Source: Pelargonium nanum (taxonomy: Eukaryota; Streptophyta; Magnoliopsida; Geraniales; Geraniaceae). Taken from it: 37,671 bases of DNA. Both the position numbers and the translations under genes were made by a program. The stretch spans positions 1-37,671 of the forward strand of contig JAYMTF010000384.1 of assembly GCA_036897485.1 (NCBI GenBank). Direction: 5' to 3'. Below, piece after piece: positions 23,859-35,100 of this stretch. Under the pieces are notes generated by a model. That model did no database searches. It saw only the letters and a list, made by a program, of their open reading frames with translations, and had not been told where the DNA came from. Positions within the stretch are counted from its first letter, which is position 1. Each line of letters begins with the position of its first letter.

Positions 23859-26015
23859 AGTTAACTGGGATACTTAAATTTAAAAGGGGATAAATCATAG
23901 ACACTTTATACACTCTTTTTTTTAGACATTAAGTGTTCCTGTAATTAGAGTGCCTCTAGCTTTTAGTACTACAACAATTTGTATATAATACCCTAATAGC
24001 AATTTTAAAGAAAAGCTTCCTATAAAAGAGTTAACTCAGAGATATATGACTTTTACAAAAACTTATCCTAACATCACAATTATTGTAAAGAATTCTACGT
24101 TACACTTTAAGGGCACTCTTAAGTAGTTTTAATAGAGAAAACTAGAGCCGGATACTTTGAAATCACTTCGTCATAAACTAGTTATTAAAAAGACTTGGAA
24201 ACATGCACTTCTAGTACTTATATCATTAGAGTCTGATTCCTATGAGTATATTATAATACCAGATAAAGAAGTAAATATTGTTGAAAAGGAAATATATTTT
24301 CTTTAATTATAAGAATATATTCAGCTTGAACCCTTACACGAGGCTGGTGAAACCGCTATTTAAAATTGGCATGTACTAGAACCTAAAGTTGCTTAGTGAG
24401 AATCCGTAATATTAAAGAAAGTGTATTGCACGGATTATTATATTCAACCATAGATTATCAAAGCCTCGTTTATTAAAGTTAGTAGCTATACAGTGTTAGT
24501 ACTTAGCTAATAGCTGCTTATGCTTTGTAGTTGCTGGGATATTAAGATAGAGTATAAAGACTATGGAATGGGCCCGGGGGCTTTTTCTTACTTAAAAGTC
24601 TAATTTTGAATGCTGGTAAGCTAGGTTAGTAAAAGCCTTGTTGATTAAGAAAGTTTTGGTTGAAAGCAGAGTTATTGTATTCTAATATTCTCATTTATAT
24701 TTGTTAATCTTTTAATTGTTTATTTATCAGGAAATTTGCCAAGCAGTACTTATTAGGGGTGCGCCTTGTACATAAACAAAACTTTACACCAGGTGTTTTT
24801 GTAACGAAAAAAGGGGTTAGTATTTAACCTTGGCCCGTTCTTTTAGGATAGAATTCAAAATTGAGGGGAATCTCTGGGCTTTTCAGAATCAAAAAGTTAA
24901 AAAATGATCAAGTTAAAACTATAGTAGAACTCTTACACATACATACTATTTTACTTTGACTGCTTTCTAGAGACTACGCGTTCCTTAATCTAAATGATTA
25001 ATATTCCCTAATTATATATAGCAAATTCACATTAATTTTATAATGTTACAGGTAATCCAGGGGTAAATAATACAAAGAACCTATTAGGCAAACATTTGAC
25101 ATTTCTAACGACCTAACTAACAAGTAAAATACAAAGCTAATAGAATCAATCTAAGGGGATTCTCGAAATAGCCTCTAACGAACTCTCTTTAAATTCTCAC
25201 TAAAGATAAAGAAGTCCCTGTTAAATTTTCCACTACGTTTTCAAACCCTTAAAGATTATTTGCTTTGATAAAGAGCTAGTGTTCCCATTGTTTTTTGTGA
25301 AACTTAGCTAGGATGATAAGATATACAAGAAAGCGAGTTAAGGGTCAAGCCTATTTAATTTTTCCTGAGTTTAGATATTCTTTCCTATATCTTGAACGCT
25401 GCTGGACGGATTTATTCTTTTTGGTACAAAATAAAAAACGGGATACGTTGATACTATATACGTAATTAGGCCTAGTTAGGTCTAGTGAGTGTAGCCCCTC
25501 CTCTTTAAGACACCCCTTATCCTATGCTCGGAATGATGACCTCTTTATGCAGTGTCTATTATGATACTAAAAATAAAGTAAAGCTCCAGCGGAGCTTGAT
25601 TCCGGGAAAAAAGAGAGTGACTGCATAATATTATGGGGATTATGGTCTTAATATAACACAGTATAAAAGGAAAAAAAACAATAAGAAAATCAAAAGAACG
25701 TACATAAGGATTCCATAGGTGTAAAATCAGTACTTTTAGATAGATATTTTATTTTAAAGGAGGAGTTACAGAGTATATTAATTTTAGGTTTTGTTTAATC
25801 TATAAATTGAGTCCGCGTGATCTCTAACCTAGTACTGATTTAGGAGTCCTTATAATTTGATAGGTTGAACTTAAAGAGATATGCGGTACACTTATATTTT
25901 AATGTCTTCTACTTAAGTAGCGGATTTTTCAATTGCTCGGGATTCACTCTTTAAGGAGTAGATATTCCTTTGTAAGAATTCTATCATAACATAAAAGGGT
26001 TCTTCCAGTTATTTA

Positions 26016-26027
26016 AAGGGGCCCCTT
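26016..26027. repeat. GC-rich 12-bp palindrome
   Basis: AAGGGGCCCCTT reads the same on both strands. It is the clearest member of a dispersed group of purine-G then C-pyrimidine mini-palindromes seen throughout the window. Confidence 0.6.
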
Positions 26028-26110
26028 AGGTTGCACGGTGCGGGGATACTTTTGTCTTGCAACTTGTTCTTTTAACTAGAACTGTAACCACTCGTAGGAG
26101 TTCCTATAGC

Positions 26111-26132
26111 TTATTATATAATATTATAATAA
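26111..26132. repeat. AT hairpin followed by T-run/A-run stem
   Basis: TTATTATA pairs with TATAATAA around TAATAT. Just after it, at 26136-26157, a T-run and an A-run can fold on each other between GC pairs. Such a structure could end transcripts or simply be composition-driven. Confidence 0.35.
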
Positions 26133-27022
26133 AAAGCTTTTTTTAGTAAAAAAAGGCTAGTCTTTTATGTTTGTATGTTTGATAAGGCTCTAGAAAAGTC
26201 ACCTTAATCGAAATCCAGAGTTTAAAAAACTTTTTGAGTATGTTTTTTTTAGCGAGTTTTCTATTAATAGTATTCAAATAGGATAAGGTCCCTTCTTTAT
26301 TGGCTTGCGTAATTCTGAGTAAAAACTCTTTTTTGAGTGGTTTATCAGTACACTCCTTGGTACTTTATAAGCTTTTAGGTCAATCCATTCCAATATTTCT
26401 AAAGTGGAGTACCTAGCTATAGTATTCTTAGTTGATTCCCTTACTTTATTATTCCTAATATTTAGAGTTGATCCACTAAACTTAGAGTCTTTTGAGCTAG
26501 TATATTTTCTATAGTAACCAAACTAGGGCTACGTTTTCTTATAAAAAATAAAGTGTAGTTATTCTTCCATTTTACTTTTTTTACCAGCTTCTTTTGAGTA
26601 TAGTTAGAGGGTCATCTTTATAAAGATTTAAAACTGTTCCCTTTTTTTCAGGGTCGGGCTTCCCTTTGAAGAATGTATTAAGGTTGGGTCGTCTAAATAC
26701 AAAATTAGTGGTTATGTAACGTGGTACTCGCAGTACCCTCCAGGGTATCCTATTCTTAATCTATTATTAAAAAGCTTGCTACTTATATATCTAGTTTGCT
26801 TTGGTACTTAATTTAATAGATTAATAGTAAGGAGTGAGTGCTTAAAGGTCAAACTAAGGTTTTGAAAGTAATATTAAAGTATAAAAAACATACTAAGTAA
26901 TACTCTAGCGCAAAAAGCTATGGAGAGTAAAAGATAGAACACTCTCTTTTCTTTCTGTATTACCAAAGTCTAATTAAACGGAAAGAGATCGCCCTCTCTA
27001 AAATTACAGGGAACTTATTTCG

Positions 27023-27052
27023 TTTTCATGAGACTTCTATAACTCATGAAAA
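27023..27052. repeat. Perfect hairpin, 10-bp stem, 10-base loop
   Basis: TTTTCATGAG (27023-27032) is the exact reverse complement of CTCATGAAAA (27043-27052). There is no T-run directly after it, so it does not look like a bacterial-type terminator. Confidence 0.65.
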
Positions 27053-27887
27053 TAATTTGTACTTTACTACATACAAGCTTTCTGAGACTGCCTCTGGTAA
27101 ATTCCTAACACAAAGGCTGAGTGAGGTGAACTAAAATCTAATGGCTTATTATACCTAAATCAAATACTATGTTGATACAAGCACGAGTCCTTTTGAACCT
27201 TATAAAAAAGGATTTGAATTAGCAACTCTTAGGGCTAGTAAGCCTTCTTTACCAAGTAATAATAAAGTTTTCGCTCTAAGACTGCTCTTGTAATCTTGGA
27301 ATATTAGAAAATATTTTTGTTAGTGCGTTAAGAAAATAAGAAGAACCACGAGCATCAACAAACAAAGAAATGAGAAGCTCTTGCTTTTATTACCAAAACA
27401 GGAGGATTGCAAGTCTAACTTAAATTAGATTTACCAATAGAAGTATGTTACATTTCTCAGAACTCCATTCTAAAAGCCGGACTTATGCTTTGCCCCCAAG
27501 CTTGACTTAAGAAAGGGGATTGTGGTCTTGCTTTTTAGAGTGGACCCTACCTATATTTCAAGGTTTCTGCTTATTTAAAAGTATAACAAAAGGAGAGTCT
27601 CTATGCCCAACATAGGGATTTATCCAACATAAAATTATTTCGTAAAGTACTCCTTATAAGACCCAAAAAAGTGTAATTTATTGGTCAAAAACTAGCTCTA
27701 GATCTCCTAAATAAAAAGTTAATACTAAAGAAGGAGCCAAAAACTTCAGTAAACTATAAAAACGTAGAATCATATAGTAGGAGTACTCAAACGAGCCTCG
27801 TAAACGGGCCTTAGGATTTTTTAAGAGGTAAAGCTACTAAGGCATTTCCCAGATGTTTAACAAAACACTCGCTTTAAATTTCCTTAT

Positions 27888-27929
27888 TAAGAGGCTCCCC
27901 AGTTTTTTGGGAATTTATAAGGGGGCCTT
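27888..27929. repeat. GC-rich imperfect hairpin
   Basis: AGGC-T-CCCC near 27891 pairs with GGGGGCCT near 27923 through eight G-C or A-T pairs and one bulged T. A smaller CCC/GGG stem around a T-run sits inside. Confidence 0.45.
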
Positions 27930-28370
27930 TTAACCAACAAAACTTACTGATATTTCTTTAGTATAATAAACTTTGAACTTAAAACTGTCAAAAGTTTAAT
28001 TCTTTTTACTGGTACAAGGATAGCAGTCTCTGATAATTCAGCGGGCCCCACTTTAGATAACTCGGGATCCTTATTTTCTTATAAACTCACTCAATACAAG
28101 TAGGCGAGGAAGTTCATATTATATAGAAATTTTAGGGCTTCCCTGCTAATTAAGAATTCAAACCCTTTATTAGCGATAAAGATATGCTTTAAGAAATATA
28201 AGATTATACTACGACTTATAGACCCCTTTTAGCCTAACTAGAAGCAAATCAAAGAACTGAACTAGATTTTTGTTACTTTATAGTAGGGTGTTCCAGATAC
28301 AATGTTTCTCATAGTCCTAATTACTGGGATAGACCGGGTACCACAAGTATAAAAATTTGCATCTTTTAGA

Positions 28371-28619
28371 TTATATAATAGGAAGAAAATTCCTCGAAAA
28401 ATGAGAGTTAGGGCCCCTTCGTATCAGCCTCTCCTGGATTAAGATTGGGCTCTCTTTATTTATTGCGTGTACGAGAAATATTAGTAAGAAGAATGGGGAA
28501 ATGAAGAAAATAGTAGTAAGTAAATAATATTTTAGCCTGCCTATTCTGATACCGGATCGGTACAGAAATACACTGGAATTACTGGCTCTCGGTAAAAGAT
28601 ATTTATGTGAAACACACAC
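28371..28619 (-). CDS. Unrecognised ORF with one predicted membrane segment
   Basis: An 82-codon minus-strand frame, starting at a non-ATG codon (GTG), encodes a basic N-terminal third and a hydrophobic stretch at about residues 31-52 (YYLLTTIFFISPFFLLIFLVHA), then a charged C-terminus. I recognise no family. A frame of this size is only slightly longer than expected by chance in AT-rich DNA, so it is listed as a possibility only. Confidence 0.15.
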   Translation of the reverse strand: MCVSHKYLLPRASNSSVFLYRSGIRIGRLKYYLLTTIFFISPFFLLIFLVHAINKESPILIQERLIRRGPNSHFSRNFLPII

Positions 28620-30070
28620 ACAGCATTACGAATCATAATAGATTTAGAATACTTATTTTGTACACAGAAATAAAACATAGCGTCGAAATAAGGTAAGCAT
28701 GCAATGACTTATTAAAAGCAAGCTCTCAACTCAGAACAAGGCAAAAAGTCAAGGTTTTAATAGGAAAACTAAAAAAGGAGACCCTATTTGTTACTAGTTA
28801 AATGAATTACTCGAGTCTCTTGATGCCTATTAAAGTCTTGTTCACTTATAAATTTTATGCTTATAAAAACCTTCTTAATCTGTCTTGCTACGCCATACAT
28901 TATCGATATTCTCAAATAAATTCAAGAACTTCCTTAGTTTTTAATTAGTTAGTGACATAAATTTCAGAAGAACTAAGAATAAGTATAGCACATACCTAAT
29001 TCTATGAAAAGTGAAGGTTTTAAGGTTAAGATACTTAAGAGTCACTAGATAATATATATCCAGGTATTCTGGGAGCTCCAATACTTATTGTCTAGAAATT
29101 TAATGTATTTGATATGTCATAAATTAGGGGTAACAGGAAACTTTTGTTCAGATTACGTGATTAGAAGCTACACTTTTAGGATATATGTTCTTTCTTATTT
29201 TGCGGGGATATCCTCTTAAATTAAATTAAAAATTAATCCCTTTATAGTAATTACGTTTCACGAGTGTCTCATCTCATACTAGGCCTTTTTTTGACAGAGC
29301 TTTTAAGGGGATTTCCTATATAGGAGCTGGTGCACATGTTGCAATATAATTTAGTTAAGATACGATAGATTCTTTTCTTATTGTTCCCTAGCTAGTGACT
29401 TTACTGATATTCCTTATACAATCTTATACAAAACAAGGTTTTACCCGGATAAGTGATTCCTTAATCCTAGTTTTTTCTGGTACTAATTAATTAGTATAGC
29501 TCTTTTTTTAGTTTACACTTCTTATACTTTTCAATAGAGAAGATTACCACATCCCTTGTTAATTTTAGTAGATCAACCCTAATCTAAGGCTTGCTAACTT
29601 TTTTATGGCCTTCTATCCATTTAAGTTTTCGTTTATAACAGCAAGAGAGAGCAAGAGGTTCTTAACAAAGTGTGTATAGTAATAGTTGGATTCCCAAATG
29701 AAGGACTTATAGAATTTACTAGAATAGAAGTAGTTTATAATTTCCCGTTTTAAGGTTGTGGGTTTCTGGTATCAATAATTTATAGTAAAAAATTTAGCTT
29801 TAAAGAGGGTCAGTCCCAATATACATTACAAGGTAAGGACTTCTTTTAACTCTTTAATAATAAATTTATATAGGATATACTTTGTTACACATGAGTACAC
29901 GTTAATTAGAGCTTCTGGTGTAACCTCTAAATTTCAGAGTAATTCATCCTATATTTTTATTTTGACCCGCTGGCATTTTTAATCACTTATATAATAATAC
30001 ATTAAAAGAATCCTGAATTCTTGTGTATTCTCCAAGTGTAGTTTACTATTAGTAGTAAGTCTTGTCATTT

Positions 30071-30138
30071 TTGGGGAAGTGTTTAGATCGGGGCTTTCTT
30101 TTAGGACATGTCACTAGTTCAAGTCCTGCTATCCCCAA
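30071..30138 (+). pseudogene. tRNA-Lys(UUU)-like remnant upstream of atp9
   Basis: The ends form a perfect 7-bp stem, TTGGGGA (30071-30077) with TCCCCAA (30132-30138). The 3' part, GTTCAAGTCCTGCTAT, is what I recall of plant and organellar tRNA-Lys, and GGGCTTT in the middle (30091-30097) matches its anticodon region. However, the D-to-anticodon part is about eight bases too short, no clean anticodon stem forms, and the T-stem pairs poorly (ACTAG against CCTGC, two of five pairs, with two A-C mismatches). It ends about 100 bases before atp9 on the same strand, where a tRNA-like fold could guide RNase P or Z cleavage of the transcript. I read it as a decayed trnK; a functional edited tRNA is less likely. 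Confidence 0.45.
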
Positions 30139-30204
30139 TAAGAATAAGACTTGTACTTTAGTAATGAAAACAGAGTGCTGAATATTCTGATCAAAATCTT
30201 TTAA

Positions 30205-30462
<258 letters not shown>

Positions 30463-30538
30463 TTTTAAAATGCCGACTGCCAAGGATTTATTCAATCCTC
30501 CCATAGTGTAAGAGTATTGTCAATTAGGTTTTTAATGC

Positions 30539-30582
30539 GGCACCCTTGACTTTAGGTTACTAAAGAGATAGGTAGGTGTGCC
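30539..30582 (+). terminator. Stem-loop downstream of atp9 (possible transcript 3' end)
   Basis: About 77 bases after the atp9 stop codon an outer stem GGCAC (30539-30543) pairs with GTGCC (30578-30582). Inside it, CTTTAG (30550-30555) and CTAAAG (30560-30565) form a perfect 6-bp hairpin with the loop GTTA. Stem-loops in this position stabilise transcript 3' ends in plant mitochondria; the role here is inferred. The outer stem overlaps one possible 5' acceptor strand (30572-30578) of the tRNA-like sequence that follows, so the two structures could compete. Confidence 0.4.
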
Positions 30583-30607
30583 AAGCTTTTCCCTATCGCT
30601 CAAACCA

Positions 30608-30689
30608 AAGAGTGCGAGCGAGAATTAAGGTCGTGGGAGAGTGTATAGGTTCTTATCTAGTAAAATCGGTTCGATTCCGACCACTTCCA
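30608..30689 (+). pseudogene. tRNA-like T-arm and 3' acceptor downstream of atp9
   Basis: The T-arm ATCGG/TTCGATT/CCGAC (30665-30681) has four of five stem pairs and a canonical T-loop. It is followed by a plausible 3' acceptor strand CACTTCC (30682-30688) and discriminator A. The 5' end is ambiguous: usable acceptor partners occur at 30572-30578 (six of seven pairs), 30608-30614 (five of seven) and 30635-30641 (six of seven). I see no clear anticodon arm. The coordinates use the middle choice, which gives a class II length of 82 bases. It is either a broken tRNA gene or a tRNA-like 3' processing element for the atp9 transcript. Confidence 0.3.
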
Positions 30690-31918
30690 TTTCTATCTTT
30701 CTATCTAAGAAGGATTCAGTGCTTATTTGTTTCTTGTTTCTTAAATCCTTTCCTATTCCTAGTCTTAATTAAAATTCCTTGTATTTAGGAAGGAAACAAA
30801 AGCAACAGTAAGAAAGATAAAGAGCAATGAACTAGGTAATCTGTCAACAAGCTAAAGCTTCCCTAAATGTAAGACTTGTAATTCTGGCAAGATTTATCTT
30901 GTAAGTCAGTAATTCTTTCATTCAAGTTTGAGTCTTTCTCTCCTCTGTCAATCCGTATTTAACCTTGTACATGTAACTCCTTTTCATAGTGCTTGGGCTA
31001 GTTGAATTACTTGTTCTTTTGTTGTCTTAGTTCTAAATTCCTTACTTGTTCTGTAGCTACTAAAAGAAAGAAGGCGTATTAAATAAGAAAAGGGGAGTTA
31101 CTGTCAACCCATTATTCAGCAAGAAAGTTCTCTAAAGGGTTTTAATCAAACTTATGAGTTACAAGGAATTTAAGTATAAGAAGTATAAGCTACACAGTAA
31201 GACAAAGAATATACCCTGTATAGTTACTAGGAAAAGGTTTCCATGTTATTAGTTTAATAGGAGTCCCTTTTGAGGGCTTTATAAAGTGTAAAACTTAGTA
31301 GGGGTTTCTTACTAGATAGAGAGATATCTTTCTCAGTCATAGGTGTTATGGGATTAGAACCTATAGCTGTAAACAGAGCCAGGCTTCCGGAAATTTGTTA
31401 TAATGGAGTACCGCCTTTTGAGTGCCTTCGTAACGTAGGAGTAATTGTCTGTAGAGTATAGTAATAAGAGGAGCCCTCGCAGGATTTAACTGTAGTTTAG
31501 TAAGTTGAGTAATAATACCTTTCCTCGGATTGTACTAGAAAGTATATAAATTGGTAAATATCTAATATGCAATAATATGTCATAAGATGAACAGTATAGC
31601 CCCGAACTTAAAGGGCAATGTTAATATAAAAACAAAGATAAGAGAATCCATATAAACAGGATGCAGAAATACGGAAGCGTTTTAGTATCAAGATCTATTA
31701 CTATATTTAAGTGATTTAACCCTTAATCAAGGATTTCCCTTTTTTTCTGCTCTGTTTGTTTTACTAAATAGGTAAAATAGAAATATAAGTAATTCTAAAC
31801 CGCAGTATTAAGGCTTAGGGATTCTTAATATTAAAAGGTTTAAAGAATTTGAAATATAAGAAAATTAATGTTTTATGAGTTAAATGTACCCAAAACACCT
31901 TAAGATGTACCCGAACGT
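30690..31918. other. Intergenic downstream of the atp9 island
   Basis: No coding region is evident. A 6-bp hairpin CAAGAT/ATCTTG lies near 30889-30902, within a weak GACTT/AAGTC stem. The tRNA-like remnant at 31330-31420 is the only other item. Confidence 0.5.
31330..31420 (-). pseudogene. tRNA-like T-arm remnant
   Basis: On the minus strand ATAGG/TTCTAAT/CCCAT near 31346-31362 is a T-arm with four of five pairs; the one failure is A-C. The T-loop has T in place of the usual purine. The 3' acceptor strand AACACCT would be followed by A, and a 5' partner AGGCGGT pairs five of seven at a plausible distance. No convincing anticodon arm is present. This is the weakest of the tRNA-like calls and its boundaries are approximate. 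Confidence 0.22.
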
Positions 31919-32113
31919 GTGATAAAAGATATTCTAGACAGTAACTATAACCTTTTTGAATTAATCTGGATTCCTTATTTGTTAGTCTCTTTACTTGTTG
32001 GTGCTGGGTATTTCTCTTTCATTATAGCTTTAATAACTGGCTGGATAGGAATATTTAATTTAAGTAAGGGGTTTCAAAAGTTTTTTACAATAAATATAGA
32101 AATCATACGATAA
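31919..32113 (+). CDS. Unrecognised small hydrophobic ORF (GTG start)
   Basis: This 64-codon frame begins at GTG, because no in-frame ATG lies between it and an upstream TAA at 31901. After a short polar N-terminus the product is strongly hydrophobic from about residue 15 to 48. It includes two Trp residues and a glycine-containing stretch (LLVGAGYFSF, then ITGWIGIF), followed by a basic tail, so it could span the membrane once or twice. I do not recognise it as atp8, nad3, nad4L, nad6, sdh3, sdh4 or tatC. It is about 1.45 kb downstream of atp9 on the same strand. Its length is within what chance allows here, so it may be a fragment of a lost membrane gene or spurious. Confidence 0.25.
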   Translation: MIKDILDSNYNLFELIWIPYLLVSLLVGAGYFSFIIALITGWIGIFNLSKGFQKFFTINIEIIR

Positions 32114-35100
32114 AACGTACCAAACAGGGTATCCTAACTTGTGTTTTAGTGCACAGAAATGACCTTACAATGGGTTTTTAGTTTTGCTATGGATTTGGCT
32201 TTCCTTTAAGTTTTTCTTGCAAGTTTTTTAGGTTCCGGTTTTTCTAGTTTTTTGATGAGGAGATCCAGAACTATCTATAGCTTTATATAAAGACAACTTG
32301 TATTTTATGGAAAATCAGGATAGAATTACAATAGAGTAAGCCGGTTAGTGGTCCTTAAGTATTCCTTTATTAGACTAAGGATACTGCAAGCAGTAATTAA
32401 AATAGAGTGTGAAACAAAAAGTTTCTAGCACTTTTATTAGTGTAGTCGAATAATTTTGGCTGGTAAATAACAGGGTGAGTTCGGGCTTCCAGATAAAACA
32501 CGGATAGAAACGGGATAAATGCATTATAGGCATTACATTAGATAATTGATTCAACAAAGCATAGCTTGTGAGTAGACACATATAAGCATACTAAAATTTA
32601 CTAATAAAGCATGTCGGTAAAGGTTTAAAAATGTAAAGATTCAGCTCTTGTTAAAGACTCACGTTCTTAGTTTTTATTAATTGTGTGGTCCGTATAATAA
32701 AATATTGCAAATATCGTGGTTAATGCTTTTTCATGAATGGATCCCATCTGTTGCGCATTCACACACCTTTCTGTATCAAATCTAAGATTTCGAGTACAAT
32801 ATAGAATTAGCAAAAAATTGTAGCTCACTACGAAGATCAAATGTGCACACATGCAGCAGTTATCAAGTACCTGGAATCCGCCGGTTTTCAATAAGTCTGG
32901 TCAGGGAAGTTTATTGCTTGCATTTTTTACTAATCGGAATGGTTAAGGCGGACCCAGGAGTTGTGATATTTCACTTAAGAGACTCTTTATATTATAGATA
33001 TGATCTCTGATAGCCTAAAATTAAAGGATAAAAATATCATACATGGGTTGTTAAAACGCATTCTAGTTCGCGAAAAAGCCTTTGAATTTAGTTTGTAGAA
33101 TGAGTTCTCATAGGAATTCTAGCCCTAAGGAATGTTTAGATATGTAAAGTTTTTTTTGTTTCAGAGTTGCTCTAAGAGGGACCCTTTTAATTTACTTTTT
33201 TATTAAAAAGCTCTGCACTAGGTATTTTTATATAAGGAAGGAGTTCTAGAGCAAGAAGTGATCCGAAGAATGATCTTATGTTAAGAAAGTCTTGCTTTTT
33301 TTTCCTCTAGTTACTAGGGTAGTCTTTAAAGAAAGAGCTTTTTATGCATCTAAATTTAAGAAAAATCGCATGGTGTATCAATTTTAAAAAGAAACTGCTA
33401 ATAGCAACTCCTTACTTTTATAAGATGCATATTATATTCTTTAAACCAGGATTTTAAGAAAACTAATTCGTAAAAAAAGAAACATAAGCGCTCCTTCTTG
33501 ATATTATAAAAGACGCCCGTACTTCAAATTTATTAAATAATTAGTTCTCGCTGCTGGATGAGCCTTTTCTCCACAAGCAAAGCCATATGATAGTCTAAGG
33601 CTTCCCTTAACTGGAAAGATTTTTACTGAATATACGGAAAATATTAGAATCTCCCATCAATTAAGAGGCTCCGTAATAGCTTGTGCTAGAATTAAGAAAC
33701 CCAAAGCCCTTATTAATGCACTAAAAATTACTTTAAAAACCTCTCATCTTACATTTTTATAATTGACTTTCTATATACTTTATTTGAAGTTACAATTTCT
33801 AGAGCCTACTCACGGGAACCCTTAAATTAGAAATGAGCTCTCATATGCTAAAAAGCACGAGATGCATAGTGAGATCAACGGTTAAAGTCTGGTTATATTT
33901 GAAAATATACTCGCAATTTAGAACTGTATACGCTATTTAATAAATTCATTTTGTACCCCAAGTTTAGTTTTAAGTAAGCATCACTGAACAATTATTGGAC
34001 AACAGGATCAGAATGCCCTGAAAGTCGTGACTTATATGAAACTTTATGACTTTAAAGTTGGACCAGACATGAATGATAGATTATAAGGGTACTCTTTTTA
34101 AGTGATCCCGTATTTAAATTAAGCACATGTTCCTTTTAATTAACTAAAGAAATTCCTTTGTCTGAGTTCTCTAGTTGAGTATATCATGCGATTATAACCT
34201 TGGAATTTTAATTGGATATTAACTATAATTAAAATATATAGTATTCGGGTTTTTAAGACTAATTAGACTTTTCATGGTAAACAGAAAGTAATAAATGAAA
34301 CTCCGAGGGACTTAGTTAGTCAGGTAAATTACTTAGGGATATAGAAAATTGCGTACTTTAACGCAGTGTTTGCTACTTATGGATATGGGGTACTAACCCT
34401 GCTTAAAAAGGGAATTCCATTGGTAACTCTCTATAGTCTTAAGTTCTGAATCTTAACTTGACAGTAAAGTGAAAGTGGGGTTCGTCTAAAAACGACAGAA
34501 TGCAGACTATTAATTACTCTAGTACTCCACAACTTTTATATACAAGTCCTTATATGATATGTGGAATAAAAGATAGATAACTTCTAAAGATAACATCTGT
34601 GTTCAAACATTATAACACTTTTGTTAATATATTATTAGGTTATTTACATCAAAGTAGCTTCACTCATATGCAATACTTTATACCGCATGGTTTAAATAAC
34701 TGTAGTAGATATGGGGACACCCCTCGAAACAAGAAAACTCTATTAGGGCTCCTTTATCAGATTCTATAAAAATTACCTTACTCGGATTTACAAAAAGTAC
34801 TTAATTGTCTAACCAAGACATACATAAAGTTCCCTAAATTCTTGAAAACAAGTTGCAAAAATCCAAAAATAAAAGAGTCTAGTAAGAACAGGGAATTTTA
34901 AACGCGTATGTTTCAATCGCGATATATTAAAAAGACTTCAAAGATTATACGTGCTAGGAGATTTCGATTAATATGTTTAATTCCAGTAAATGTCCTTATA
35001 GTCGAATTTTCTTTCCTAAATGCCCCATCGGGCACCCTATGCAGTACTCGTATTTTTACTAATCAAAAAGTAAAAGGGGTCTCATAAAGAACTTAGCGAG

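Larger units (their letters stand above)
19453..30070. other. Intergenic, no recognised gene
   Basis: This long stretch contains the tRNA-Lys-like remnant near 23.8 kb, the weak ORFs at 21.8-22.2 kb and 28.4-28.6 kb, a GC block at 24570-24581 and several hairpins. The 66-codon frame at 20254-20454 is basic but unrecognised. No rRNA signature and no group I or II intron core was found by eye. Confidence 0.55.
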
